Assembly: GCA_023446155.1 (NCBI GenBank)
Contig: JAEXIT010000017.1
Span: forward strand, 372,001-436,000
Length of the DNA: 64,000 bases
Reading direction: 5' to 3'
Source of the DNA: Bacteroidota bacterium
GTDB lineage: Bacteria; Bacteroidota; Bacteroidia; Flavobacteriales; Flavobacteriaceae
Shown here piece by piece: positions 25,777 through 34,968 of this stretch. How positions within the stretch are numbered: the first letter of the stretch is position 1; each line of letters starts with the position of its first letter. Under the pieces are notes generated by a model, which saw nothing but the letters and a program-made list of their open reading frames with translations, made no database searches and was not told the origin of the DNA. Made by a program: the position numbers and the translations under genes.

Positions 25777-26364
25777 TTAGAATTTAAATCCAAGGCCAAC
25801 CTGAAAGACTTTGTTTTTGGCATCAGTATCTTTTACGACTTCGTTTAAACTATAGGTGTAACGGCCGGTTAAAAACAAACCGTTGTCAAAATTAAAGGAA
25901 GCGCCAATCGCCAATGCGGTATCGAATTTGTTAACTTCATTGGTTTCGATGGAACTGTCGTTGGTATCATGACTTTCGTTTAGTTTAAATCCGAACTGCG
26001 GACCAGCTTCCACGCTAAGTTGCTTGATGATGTACAGTTTAGCTAAAACCGGAATATTCAGGTAATCGATTTTGTGTTTCGTGGTATAGGAGGTTCCCAG
26101 TAAATTGTAATTACTTTCAAATCCTTGTTGGGAATATAAAACCTCCGGTTGAATGGAGAACACATTGGAAACAATTGGAACTTCACCGACTACACCAATG
26201 TGGAAACCGGTACGATTGTCCGGACCATCTTCGAATTTACCTTGGGTCACAGTGGAAAAGTTTGCCCCACCTTTAATACCAAAACTTGCTTTTTCCTGTG
26301 CATTAGCTGTAGTAATTGCGGCTAAAAATAACAGGCTGGCTGATAAAAATTTTGTAAATTTCAT
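25777..26364 (-). CDS. Small PorT-like outer-membrane beta-barrel protein
   Basis: The 195-residue product begins at ATG 26364 with a clean signal peptide (MKFTKFLSASLLFLAAITTA, then NAQ). The frame is open for 57 further codons upstream but these carry no signal and overlap the xerD region, so they are left out. The barrel begins with FGIKGGANFSTVTQG and ends with VFQVGLGFKF. It is a paralogue of the protein at 24153-24707. Function beyond a surface barrel is unknown. Confidence 0.9.
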   Translation of the reverse strand: MKFTKFLSASLLFLAAITTANAQEKASFGIKGGANFSTVTQGKFEDGPDNRTGFHIGVVGEVPIVSNVFSIQPEVLYSQQGFESNYNLLGTSYTTKHKIDYLNIPVLAKLYIIKQLSVEAGPQFGFKLNESHDTNDSSIETNEVNKFDTALAIGASFNFDNGLFLTGRYTYSLNEVVKDTDAKNKVFQVGLGFKF

Positions 26365-26452
26365 AGTGTTGAATTTTAAGTTTTTTAACTTTATCCAGAA
26401 ATCATGCCAAAAATTACTTACAGATTGTTTTTGACGGAAATACGACTTGTTA

Positions 26453-27355
26453 ATGACCAACTGGGAATCGTACATAAAGGAATATAAATCGTATCTGAAG
26501 CTGGAGCGGGGCTTGTCGGAAAACACCATTGCCAATTATGCTTTTGATGTCGAAAAACTTGTGCTACACCTTGAAAATACAAGCCAGGAGGTATCGCCTT
26601 TAAAGATTGATGAACAGGCTTTACAGGGCTTTATTTATGCTATTTCGGGAGTGGTAAATGCCCGGTCGCAAACCCGGATCATTTCAGGATTGAAAAGTTT
26701 TTTTAATTTTCTGATTTTTGAAGGCTATCGGGAAACCACGCCGCTGGAGCTGATCGAAATACCCAAAGTGGGGCGAAAATTACCCGATACCTTATCTACG
26801 GAGGAAATTGACAGGCTTATCGGAGCGATCGATTTGTCTAAAAATGAAGGCGAACGAAACAGAGCGATGCTGGAAACGCTGTATAGTTGTGGACTTCGGG
26901 TTTCGGAATTGGTGGCTTTAAAGTTGTCGGATTTGTTTTTTGAAGAAGGATTCGTCAAAGTGACCGGAAAGGGAAATAAACAACGTTTTGTGCCAATTGG
27001 CGAGGCGACTCAGAAATATATTGTATTGTATAAAGAAAGTATTCGCAATCATCAGGTGATTAAAAAAGGATTTGAAGATACGCTGTTTTTAAACCGTAGG
27101 GGAAGTGGGTTGACACGGGCGATGGTTTTTACGATCATCAAAGAGCTGGCGGTTAAAATTAATTTACAAAAGACGATTAGTCCGCATACCTTCCGGCATT
27201 CGTTTGCGACGCACTTACTTGAAAACGGTGCCGACTTGCGGGCCATACAGATGATGCTGGGACACGAATCGATAACGACAACCGAAGTCTATATGCACCT
27301 GGATCGAAAACACCTTTCGAAAATTTTAACCACCTACCATCCACGGAATCATTAG
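26453..27355 (+). CDS. xerD: Site-specific tyrosine recombinase XerD
   Basis: The 300-residue recombinase resolves chromosome dimers at dif together with XerC. The N-terminal SAM-like core-binding domain (about 5-90) is followed by the catalytic domain, with Arg in SCGLRVSEL, Lys in TGKGNKQRFVPIG, HTFRHSFATHLLENGADLR (His-x2-Arg) and LGHESITTTEVYMHLD (His and the nucleophilic Tyr). ATG 26453 is chosen over the in-frame TTG at 26447. A single family member with standard length and no adjacent mobile-element genes argues against an integrase. Confidence 0.95.
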   Translation: MTNWESYIKEYKSYLKLERGLSENTIANYAFDVEKLVLHLENTSQEVSPLKIDEQALQGFIYAISGVVNARSQTRIISGLKSFFNFLIFEGYRETTPLELIEIPKVGRKLPDTLSTEEIDRLIGAIDLSKNEGERNRAMLETLYSCGLRVSELVALKLSDLFFEEGFVKVTGKGNKQRFVPIGEATQKYIVLYKESIRNHQVIKKGFEDTLFLNRRGSGLTRAMVFTIIKELAVKINLQKTISPHTFRHSFATHLLENGADLRAIQMMLGHESITTTEVYMHLDRKHLSKILTTYHPRNH

Positions 27356-27367
27356 GTGATCAAATAA

Positions 27368-27395
27368 AAAAAGCATTTCCATTGGAAATGCTTTT
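27368..27395. terminator. Bidirectional terminator between xerD and rny
   Basis: The stem AAAAGCATTTCC/GGAAATGCTTTT with loop ATT and A/T flanks lies between two converging genes. Confidence 0.8.
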
Positions 27396-27418
27396 GTCTT
27401 TTTTATGCAGGTGAATTC

Positions 27419-28984
27419 TTATTTGGCAATATTAACCGCTCTGGTTTCGCGGATTACGGTAATTTTTACCTGACCCGGATATGTCATTTCGGTTTGAATC
27501 TTCTGTGAAATATCAAATGAAAGGGTAGATGCCATTTCGTCGCTCACTTTTTCACTTTCTACAATTACACGTAGTTCACGTCCGGCCTGGATCGCATAAG
27601 CGTTTTTAACACCGTTAAATCCGTAGGCAATCTCTTCAAGGTCTTTCAGACGTTGGATGTACGAATCCAATACCTGACGACGTGCTCCTGGGCGTGCTCC
27701 TGAAATAGCATCACAAACCTGAATAATCGGTGCGATAAGCGATTTCATTTCGATCTCGTCGTGGTGTGCCCCGATAGCGTTGCAAACCTCTTCTTTTTCA
27801 CCGTATTTTTCAGCCCACTGCATTCCTAAGATTGCGTGTGGCAGTTCGCTTTCGGTTTCCGGAACTTTTCCGATATCGTGTAATAAACCGGCTCTTTTTG
27901 CTAGTTTTACGTTTAATCCTAATTCAGCTGCCATAACACCACAAAGTTTGGCAACTTCTCTCGAGTGTTGTAACAGGTTTTGCCCGTAAGACGAACGGTA
28001 TTTCATACGTCCAACGATTTTGATCAATTCCGGATGTAAACCGTGAATACCCAAATCGATTACAGTACGTTTACCAACTTCGATAATCTCGTCGTCAATT
28101 TGTTTTGCGGTTTTAGCAACGACCTCTTCGATACGTGCCGGGTGAATACGACCATCGGTTACTAACTTGTGTAGCGCAAGACGGGCAATTTCACGACGAA
28201 CCGGGTCAAAACAGGAAAGGATAATCGCTTCAGGTGTGTCATCTACAATGATTTCCACCCCGGTAGCGGCTTCCAAAGCACGGATATTACGACCTTCACG
28301 TCCGATAATACGACCTTTAACATCGTCGGATTCGATATTGAATACCGAAACACAGTTTTCAACCGCCTCTTCCGTACCAATACGTTGGATTGTGTTGATG
28401 ATGATCTTTCTCGCTTCCTGATGTGCGGTTAATTTCGCTTCTTCGATTGTTTCCTGAATATGCGACATTGCACTCGATTTGGCATCCGAGCGTAGGCTTT
28501 CTACCAATTGATTTTTAGCTTCTTCAGCAGAAAGTCCGGAAATTACTTCCAGTTGTTCTACCTGACTTTTATGAAGCTTTTCGATTTCGGCTTGTTTTTT
28601 ATCAAGAACGTCAATACGGTTGTTGTAATCGGTAACTTTATTTTCCAGTTCGTCGTTGCTTTTTTTGGCTTTAGCCAGCTCGTTCGATACCTGTGATTCT
28701 TTGTCGCGGGTTCTTTTCTCAGCTTCGGCAATTTTTTTGTCGCGACCCAAAATTACCTGTTCGTGTTCTGCTTTTAATTCAATGAATTTTTCTTTCGCCT
28801 GAAGAATCTTATCTTTTTTGATCGCTTCACCTTCTGTTTTAGCGTCTTTTATCAGGGAAGCTGCTTCACTTTTTGCATTTTTAATCAATGTGGAAGCATT
28901 GATTTTTTCTAAATACTTAGCAATTCCAAAACCGATTCCTGTTCCTGCAATACAGCAAATAATTATTATAAGTGTTGTGCTCAT
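27419..28984 (-). CDS. rny: Ribonuclease Y
   Basis: The 521-residue endoribonuclease starts mRNA decay at the inner membrane. An N-terminal membrane segment (about 2-20) is followed by a long charged coiled coil (about 30-200). A KH domain comes next (about 210-275, with RIIGREGRNIRALEAATGVE), then the HD domain with LLHDIGKVPE and GAHHDEIEM metal-binding histidines and aspartate. Full length for the family. The gene ends a minus-strand set that includes the 6S RNA and zapA upstream. Confidence 0.97.
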   Translation of the reverse strand: MSTTLIIIICCIAGTGIGFGIAKYLEKINASTLIKNAKSEAASLIKDAKTEGEAIKKDKILQAKEKFIELKAEHEQVILGRDKKIAEAEKRTRDKESQVSNELAKAKKSNDELENKVTDYNNRIDVLDKKQAEIEKLHKSQVEQLEVISGLSAEEAKNQLVESLRSDAKSSAMSHIQETIEEAKLTAHQEARKIIINTIQRIGTEEAVENCVSVFNIESDDVKGRIIGREGRNIRALEAATGVEIIVDDTPEAIILSCFDPVRREIARLALHKLVTDGRIHPARIEEVVAKTAKQIDDEIIEVGKRTVIDLGIHGLHPELIKIVGRMKYRSSYGQNLLQHSREVAKLCGVMAAELGLNVKLAKRAGLLHDIGKVPETESELPHAILGMQWAEKYGEKEEVCNAIGAHHDEIEMKSLIAPIIQVCDAISGARPGARRQVLDSYIQRLKDLEEIAYGFNGVKNAYAIQAGRELRVIVESEKVSDEMASTLSFDISQKIQTEMTYPGQVKITVIRETRAVNIAK

Positions 28985-29007
28985 GGTGTGTTTGAAAGTT
29001 ATATATA

Positions 29008-29172
29008 AAAAAAAGCCTACATTAGGGTTATTGCATAAACTCGTAAAGACAAGTTTTGAGCTAACTCGTTGTTCAAGGATCTGTTCTGGACAGCTTGCTT
29101 TAGAAACGATGATTCGCTCATTTTAATTTGTTAGTGTTGAGTTTATCAAATAGGTACTAATGTAGGCAGTAT
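29008..29172 (-). ncRNA. ssrS: Probable 6S RNA
   Basis: Between zapA and rny the minus strand carries a transcript-like segment of about 155 bases. It is closed by an 11-bp perfect stem (GCCTACATTAG at 29015-29025 with CTAATGTAGGC at 29157-29167) and ends in a run of eight U's. Inside lie partly paired arms and a large unpaired centre, the shape of 6S RNA, which mimics an open promoter and holds RNA polymerase. The association with zapA is the same as in E. coli. Identification is by structure and location, and the exact ends are estimates. Confidence 0.68.
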
Positions 29173-29195
29173 CTTAATCTATTTAAAGAACGTTT

Positions 29196-29489
29196 TTATT
29201 TTGATAGAATCGAATTCAGATGGTCGTCCATTTTTTTTAAGCGATCAAAAGCATCTTGAAAATCCGTGGATTTATCAATTTGTTTTTGTTCCAATTGCGA
29301 GGCAAACTGCAAGGCACACATGGCTAAAACGTCCTGTTTATCGCGCACGGCATAGTTTTCCTCGAATTGTTTAATCATTGTATCGATCTTTTTGGAAGCA
29401 CTGCGGAGTCCTTCTTCCTGTGTATAATCCACAGTTAGCGGGTAAACCCTGTCGGCGATAGATATCTTTATTTTGAGCTTGTCATCCAT
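29196..29489 (-). CDS. zapA: Cell division protein ZapA
   Basis: The 97-residue protein has the ZapA fold: a small N-terminal sheet (KIKISIADRVYPLTVDYTQE), then a long helix (about 30-90) for the antiparallel tetramer coiled coil. It binds and bundles FtsZ at the division site. It lies 7 bases after the coiled-coil gene upstream and about 24 bases before the 5' end of the probable 6S RNA, so the three may share a transcript. Confidence 0.92.
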   Translation of the reverse strand: MDDKLKIKISIADRVYPLTVDYTQEEGLRSASKKIDTMIKQFEENYAVRDKQDVLAMCALQFASQLEQKQIDKSTDFQDAFDRLKKMDDHLNSILSK

Positions 29490-29496
29490 AAGCTTT

Positions 29497-29787
29497 CTAT
29501 TCCGAAAGTTGTGCTATACAATAATCAATTTCGCGTATTAATGAATTTATTTTGAGTTTCGTTTCTCTCTTGTTATCTTCACTGCCTAATAATGAATTCG
29601 CCATTTTCAGATTTTCGTACTGCGCCTGTAGGGCGGTAATTTCCTCTTTCTGACGGTGTATTGCTGCTGTTGATCTCGATAATTCATTTCGCAATTCCTG
29701 ATTCTGTTTTTCAAGGCCATCCATTTTTAGGAGGAGCTTGGAAAACTTATGTTCAAGAGAATCAATGATTTCCGATAATCCATTCAT
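29497..29787 (-). CDS. ZapB-like coiled-coil protein
   Basis: The 96-residue protein is a nearly continuous coiled coil with heptads from about 10 to 70 (HKFSKLLLKMDGLEKQNQEL onward) and a short C-terminal helix. No family name is certain. Its size, coiled-coil nature and cotranscription with zapA make a ZapB-type role, bridging ZapA to other division parts, a reasonable inference. It has a consensus promoter about 29 bases upstream. Confidence 0.72.
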   Translation of the reverse strand: MNGLSEIIDSLEHKFSKLLLKMDGLEKQNQELRNELSRSTAAIHRQKEEITALQAQYENLKMANSLLGSEDNKRETKLKINSLIREIDYCIAQLSE

Positions 29788-29815
29788 TGCAGACTGATTT
29801 CATTATATGATTTTA

Positions 29816-29846
29816 CAAAGTTAGCATTCCAAATGAGAAATACCAA
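29816..29846 (-). promoter_or_regulatory. Promoter of the coiled-coil gene, zapA and 6S RNA
   Basis: Minus strand: TTG (29846-29844), 20 bases, TAACTTTG (29823-29816). Confidence 0.6.
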
Positions 29847-29917
29847 TAGTTTTGCTAAAAAAAAGGAAAATCTTTGGCTGTATTTGGTAATAATTTGTCT
29901 TATAGTTAGTTAAGTTT

Positions 29918-29947
29918 TTGCAGTATTTTTAGTTTGTTTTATATTTG
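29918..29947 (+). promoter_or_regulatory. Promoter of the M23 peptidase and TonB receptor unit
   Basis: TTG (29918-29920), 19 bases, TATATTTG (29940-29947). Transcription is expected near 29954, about 20 bases before the ATG. Confidence 0.65.
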
Positions 29948-29974
29948 TTTTTTATATTAGCCTAAATTCGTTTT

Positions 29975-31693
29975 ATGAGACTGTTGTTGTTTTTCTGCTT
30001 CTCTTTTTTGTGTTGTTTTTCGCAAAATCAATATCCAAAGGATTATTTCCGATCACCGCTTGACATTCCGTTACAATCGTCCGGAACTTTTGGGGAATTG
30101 CGTGGCAATCACTTTCATTCGGGATTGGATTATAAAACACAACAACGTACCGGTTTGCCGGTTTTTGCTGTAGCCGATGGCTATGTTTCCCGGATAAAAG
30201 TTTCTACATTTGGTTACGGTCACGCCTTATACATCACACATCCCAATGGTGTTACCACGGTTTATGGACATTTAAAGGCATATTCTGGTAAAATCGGGGA
30301 GTATGTGCGCAAAAAGCAATATGCTCAGAAAAAATTTGAGATCGAAATGTTTCCGTTGGCGTCGGAACTGCCGGTTAGTAAAAGCGAATTAGTTGCCTTA
30401 TCCGGAAATACCGGCGGATCGGGTGGCCCGCACCTTCATTTTGAATATCGGGATACCAAAACGGAAAAAACACTAAATCCGTTGTTGTTCGGTATGGATA
30501 AAGCAACCGCCGATACCAAGGCGCCGTCTATCAATGGAATCGTTGTCTATCCGATTAGCGATGATGCAGTGGTAAACCAATCGCAAAATCCGGTAGTGGT
30601 AGCTTTGTCACTTCAAAAAGACGGTTCGTATATGGGAAGTAAAGTCTTGGCTAAAGGCGATATTGGCTTTTCGCTGGATGCATATGATACGTCCGATAAT
30701 AACTATAGCAAAAACGGAATCTACAAAGTGGAAACCTTTTTAAACGGTACCAAACTCTATGGGTATCAGTTTGATTCCTTTTCATTTGACGAATCGCGTT
30801 ATATCAATAATTTTATCGATTTCGAACGCTATAAAAGAACGAAACTTCGTTATCAAAAGCTGTTTTATAAAAAGAGTTATCCGTTTTCGATTATCAGCAG
30901 TAACGCCAAAAACGGACAGATTGCAGTAAAAGACAAGGATACGTTTGCCTATCGCATCGAAGTGTCCGATTTCCATGATAATAAAACGGTTATCAATATT
31001 CCGGTGGCCTATTCGGAGCAACCGGTAAAATTTCCGAGAAAAGAGATAACGACGCCTTATTTTATTAAAGCGAGCAACGATCATAATTTTACCAAAGACA
31101 ATATTTCGGTATTTGTACCAGCAAATGCTTTCTACGAAGATTTTTACCTGCGTTTTGATGTGAAAAACAACGTGCTGGATTTGCACGACGATACCGTTCC
31201 GGCGCACAATAATATTACGATCACTTTCGATGTGAAAGGGATACCGAATCTGGATTATAAAAGAAGCTTTATCGGTCGGATGGATGGTAGTAAGCCCGAA
31301 TATTTTACAACAACCAAAAAAGGAGATCTGTTTTCAATACGCACCAAAGATCTGGGTAAATTTATGCTTATGCAGGATAGTGTTGGGCCGCGTATCTACA
31401 AACCAAATTTTGCCACGGGAAGCACACTCGATAAATTGGATTCGATTAGCGTACATATTCAGGACGATTTATCCGGAATTAAAGAATACAACGGTTACCT
31501 GAATGGGAAGTGGATTTTGATGAAATACGATTACAAAACCAAATTGTTGGTGCACGATCTGAACGATATGATTTATGACGATGGAAGGAATGATTTGAAA
31601 ATTATTGTGTCCGATAATATAGGAAATTCCACTACCTTTGAAACGCACTTTTTTAAAACCTTAAAACCAACCTCTCTTGAAAAGAATAATTGA
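29975..31693 (+). CDS. M23-family (LytM-type) metallopeptidase
   Basis: The 572-residue product has a signal peptide (MRLLLFFCFSFLCCFSQ). The peptidase domain sits unusually near the N-terminus (about 35-165), with zinc ligands in HFHSGLDYK (His and Asp) and the HLHF motif in GGSGGPHLHFEYR. The remaining 400 residues are beta-rich and Ig/FN3-like, possibly for binding. M23 enzymes cut peptidoglycan cross-bridges or other glycine-rich peptides in the periplasm or outside the cell. The downstream receptor gene begins inside its last codons, so the two are translationally linked. Confidence 0.93.
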   Translation: MRLLLFFCFSFLCCFSQNQYPKDYFRSPLDIPLQSSGTFGELRGNHFHSGLDYKTQQRTGLPVFAVADGYVSRIKVSTFGYGHALYITHPNGVTTVYGHLKAYSGKIGEYVRKKQYAQKKFEIEMFPLASELPVSKSELVALSGNTGGSGGPHLHFEYRDTKTEKTLNPLLFGMDKATADTKAPSINGIVVYPISDDAVVNQSQNPVVVALSLQKDGSYMGSKVLAKGDIGFSLDAYDTSDNNYSKNGIYKVETFLNGTKLYGYQFDSFSFDESRYINNFIDFERYKRTKLRYQKLFYKKSYPFSIISSNAKNGQIAVKDKDTFAYRIEVSDFHDNKTVINIPVAYSEQPVKFPRKEITTPYFIKASNDHNFTKDNISVFVPANAFYEDFYLRFDVKNNVLDLHDDTVPAHNNITITFDVKGIPNLDYKRSFIGRMDGSKPEYFTTTKKGDLFSIRTKDLGKFMLMQDSVGPRIYKPNFATGSTLDKLDSISVHIQDDLSGIKEYNGYLNGKWILMKYDYKTKLLVHDLNDMIYDDGRNDLKIIVSDNIGNSTTFETHFFKTLKPTSLEKNN

Positions 31694-34148
31694 TTTTATT
31701 GCAATTTGTATTTTATTTATTGGTTTGGGCACTTATGCGCAAACGGCTCGGGTAAAAGGAATCCTTTTGGACGAATCGAATAAACCAATAGCAAAAGCAT
31801 CCGTTAAAACCAATACCACTTCCGTTATATCGAACGAAAACGGTTTTTTTCAAATCACGGTACCGGCCAATCAAAAGATAACGATTGAAATTACACACGT
31901 GAGTTACAAAAAAGTAGCGACGGTGTTGTCGTTAAAGCCCAATGAAGATTATGAGCTAAACGTGGTGTTAAACCAACGGGCGGAACAATTGGGCGAAGTG
32001 GTGGTGTCGAAAGGAGGGCGAAAAAGAGTAGAAGGAATTACAACAATTGCACCGGAAGTGATCCGAACCATTCCCGGAGCGAATGCCGGAGTGGAAAATA
32101 TTTTGAAAACACTTCCCGGAGTTTATTCCAACAATGAATTGAGTACGCAATATGCCGTTCGTGGAGGGAATTACGACGAAAATTTAGTGTATGTCAACGA
32201 AATAGAGGTATACCGTCCGTTTCTGATCCGTTCCGGTCAGCAGGAGGGATTGAGCTTTACCAATACGGAAATGGTTCAGAATGTTGACTTTTCTGCCGGA
32301 GGATTCCAGGCGAAATACGGCGATAAATTATCGTCGGTTCTGGATATTACCTACCGCCGTCCAACCAAATTCCAGGCGGCTTTCGATGCCAGTTTGCTAG
32401 GCGGAAGTGCTACGGTGGATTGGGTTTCTAAAAATCAGAAATGGAGTAGTATTACCGGGGTACGTTACCGCGACAACAGTCTTTTGGTGAAAAGTCAGGA
32501 AACCGAAACAAACTTCCGACCAACCTTTGTTGACGTACAAACATTGATCAATTTTGATGCATCCACCAAATGGCAATGGAGCTTTTTGGGGAATATTTCG
32601 CAAAACCGTTATAACTACCAACCGATATCCCGTCAGACGAATTTCGGAACCATTGATAATCCAATCGCCTTACAGGTGTTTTACGACGGACAGGAAAAAG
32701 ACCGTTATCTGACTTTATTTGGCGCGTTGAAATCGGTATATCAGGTTAGTGACGAGTTTAAACTAAAATTTATCGCATCGACTTATCATACGCAAGAACA
32801 AGAGCATTTCGATATACAGGCGCAATATGCCTTGGGAGAAGTGGATAGCAATATCGGATCCGAAACCTTTGGAAATGTCGTGTATTCCCGTGGTGTGGGA
32901 TCGCAATTAAGTCATGCCCGTAACAATTTGGATGCGCTTATTTTTAACGGAGAAGTAAAAGGATTTCATTCGTCCAAAACCAGCGAACATCAGGTAGAAT
33001 GGGGTGTAAAATTCACCAAAGAAGATATTCGCGACCGTATTGTAGAATGGGAAGCGATCGACTCGGCTGGGTTTTCACTACCGGCACCGATTTTGGATAT
33101 TCCACATGACCAACCGTATACGCCGTATACCGGACCATTAGCGCCGTATCAGAATGTACGAGCGACCAATTTTGTACAGATCAACCGTTTTTCGGGTTAT
33201 GCCCAATGGAATTACCGCGGGGAAATCGGATCGGCCGAATATTGGGTGAATGCCGGCGTTAGAGCGCATCAGTGGCAGGTTAGTGGTGATAATATCACTG
33301 CCGGCGACAGTCAGTTTGTGATTAGTCCGCGAGCGCAGTTTGCCATAAAACCGGCCTGGGCAATGGATATGTTGTTCCGTTTGTCCGGAGGTGTTTACCA
33401 TCAACCGCCGTTTTACCGCGAATTACGTGACGCAGATGGAGTGGTCCAACCGAACGTCAAAGCGCAGCAATCCATACATGTTGTTTTGGGGAACGATTAC
33501 AGCTTTAAAATGTGGGGAAGACCCTTTAAGTTAATATCCGAAGCCTATTATAAAAACCTGACGGATGTCAATACCTATACGATCGATAATGTGCGAATTC
33601 GCTATAGCGCCAATAACGATGCGACGGCGTATGTATATGGTGCCGATTTCCGTTTAAACGGGGAATTTGTTCCCGGAACGGAATCGTGGTTTAGTTTTGG
33701 TTATCTGAAAACGGAAGAAAATCAGGATGGACGTGGTTATATTGCCCGACCAACCGATCAGCGTTTAAAATTCGGATTGTTGTTTCAGGATTATATGCCG
33801 AACATTCCAAATCTGAAAATGTACCTGAATGTGGTGTATAATACCGGACTTCCAGGTGGTTCACCTTCCTATGCTGATCCGTATAACTATCAGTTGCGAC
33901 TAAAAGACTATCGTAGAGCCGATGCCGGTTTCTCCTATGTTTTTAAGGATACCGCAATTAAATCGGATAAAAATTGGTTGAAACCATTCCAGGAGGTGGC
34001 TTTAGGGTTTGAAATTTTCAACCTTTTCAACAACCAGAATGCGATTACCAATACCTGGGTGCGCGATGTTTATACGAAGAGCCAGTATGGAATTCCGAAT
34101 TATATGACTACCCGTACGTTCAATTTAAAATTGAATGTAAGATTGTAG
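31677..34148 (+). CDS. TonB-dependent receptor with TTG start
   Basis: The 823-residue receptor has a signal peptide ending at GTYAQ, a carboxypeptidase-regulatory-like domain (about 22-105), a plug (about 110-230, with TLPGVYSNNELSTQYAVRGG) and a barrel ending in TFNLKLNVRL. The start is TTG at 31677. The frame has a stop just upstream (TAA) and no ATG before the signal peptide, and the gene overlaps the peptidase by 17 bases. The family moves large or scarce ligands through the outer membrane. The coupling to an M23 peptidase suggests import of peptide or cell-wall fragments, or envelope maintenance, as inference. Confidence 0.92.
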   Translation: MKRIIDFIAICILFIGLGTYAQTARVKGILLDESNKPIAKASVKTNTTSVISNENGFFQITVPANQKITIEITHVSYKKVATVLSLKPNEDYELNVVLNQRAEQLGEVVVSKGGRKRVEGITTIAPEVIRTIPGANAGVENILKTLPGVYSNNELSTQYAVRGGNYDENLVYVNEIEVYRPFLIRSGQQEGLSFTNTEMVQNVDFSAGGFQAKYGDKLSSVLDITYRRPTKFQAAFDASLLGGSATVDWVSKNQKWSSITGVRYRDNSLLVKSQETETNFRPTFVDVQTLINFDASTKWQWSFLGNISQNRYNYQPISRQTNFGTIDNPIALQVFYDGQEKDRYLTLFGALKSVYQVSDEFKLKFIASTYHTQEQEHFDIQAQYALGEVDSNIGSETFGNVVYSRGVGSQLSHARNNLDALIFNGEVKGFHSSKTSEHQVEWGVKFTKEDIRDRIVEWEAIDSAGFSLPAPILDIPHDQPYTPYTGPLAPYQNVRATNFVQINRFSGYAQWNYRGEIGSAEYWVNAGVRAHQWQVSGDNITAGDSQFVISPRAQFAIKPAWAMDMLFRLSGGVYHQPPFYRELRDADGVVQPNVKAQQSIHVVLGNDYSFKMWGRPFKLISEAYYKNLTDVNTYTIDNVRIRYSANNDATAYVYGADFRLNGEFVPGTESWFSFGYLKTEENQDGRGYIARPTDQRLKFGLLFQDYMPNIPNLKMYLNVVYNTGLPGGSPSYADPYNYQLRLKDYRRADAGFSYVFKDTAIKSDKNWLKPFQEVALGFEIFNLFNNQNAITNTWVRDVYTKSQYGIPNYMTTRTFNLKLNVRL

Positions 34149-34173
34149 TTCCAGTGTAAAAGTTATATATTTG
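34143..34173 (+). promoter_or_regulatory. Promoter of the EF-hand-like lipoprotein gene
   Basis: TTG (34143-34145), 20 bases, TATATTTG (34166-34173). The -33 element overlaps the end of the receptor gene. Confidence 0.6.
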
Positions 34174-34195
34174 AAATACCATTTAATTCCCGAAG

Positions 34196-34921
34196 ATGAA
34201 AAAGATTGTAACCTGTACCGCCTTACTTCTGACATTTCTTTTTATTGGATGTAAAGAGCCGGAAAGTAGTAAGCCTAAGGTAATTTACGATGCCACGAAA
34301 AATGCGGTAAACAATCCGGTAAAAAGAGATTCTTCACAAATTAAGATCGCCGATCTGCCAATCTATATGGATGGAACCAAATACCTGATTCATGCCATTG
34401 GAGATATTCGCGTATATGATGGTCCGGGAAGCAGTTATGGGTCGAGTAAAACCAATTCGGTGAGTTATGCGATTTCCAATTACAACCGTTTTGAGATTAC
34501 CGGTTACTTTCAGAATTTAAAATTCCAGCATGTCGATTCGACTGCAATGCGCAGCCTTACCGATAAAGCGATTCAGATTCAAACAGCGACTTATTTAAAT
34601 ACCATAGCCGATAAAACCAAAAAACAGATTTTAGCCTATTCGTTAGTCGATTCGGATACCAATCGCGACGGGAAAATCGATTCGAATGATATTAAATCCT
34701 TATACCTGAGTAATTTTAACGGAACCCATTTCACCAAATTATCAGACGACTTACAGGAGTTGTTGGATTGGAATGTGGTAGAAGTTCAAAATCGATTGTA
34801 TTTCAGAACCATTGAAGACATCAATAAAAACGGTGCTTTTGATAAAAATGATAAAGTACACTATTTCTACGTTAACCTAATGGATAAGGAATGGACGGCG
34901 GAAGAATATATGCCGATCTAA
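34196..34921 (+). CDS. Lipoprotein with two EF-hand-like calcium loops
   Basis: The 241-residue product has a lipoprotein signal (lipobox LFIGCKE, Cys at about 19). The C-terminal third holds two calcium-loop patterns, DSDTNRDGKIDSNDI and DINKNGAFDKNDK, of the D-x-N-x-D/N-G type found in EF-hands and dockerins. The middle part (IHAIGDIRVYDGPGSS) has no recognised family. Cys+1 is Lys and no acidic stretch follows, so the protein may stay on the periplasmic side. It has its own promoter, so it need not be coexpressed with the receptor. Confidence 0.82.
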   Translation: MKKIVTCTALLLTFLFIGCKEPESSKPKVIYDATKNAVNNPVKRDSSQIKIADLPIYMDGTKYLIHAIGDIRVYDGPGSSYGSSKTNSVSYAISNYNRFEITGYFQNLKFQHVDSTAMRSLTDKAIQIQTATYLNTIADKTKKQILAYSLVDSDTNRDGKIDSNDIKSLYLSNFNGTHFTKLSDDLQELLDWNVVEVQNRLYFRTIEDINKNGAFDKNDKVHYFYVNLMDKEWTAEEYMPI

Positions 34922-34968
34922 TCCTATCCGCGACTACATTTTTTTATATTTATTACTTTAATTTTTAC

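Noticed and set aside
25777..26535. Long form of the beta-barrel protein with 57 extra residues
   Set aside because: The signal peptide begins at ATG 26364, and the extension would place it internally and overlap the start of the divergent xerD gene.
26453..27355. The tyrosine recombinase as a phage or transposon integrase
   Set aside because: Length and motifs are those of XerD, there are no att-like repeats, and neighbours are housekeeping genes.
34891..34968. Longer N-terminus for the barrel protein at 34969
   Set aside because: It would overlap the lipoprotein gene and put the signal peptide inside the protein.
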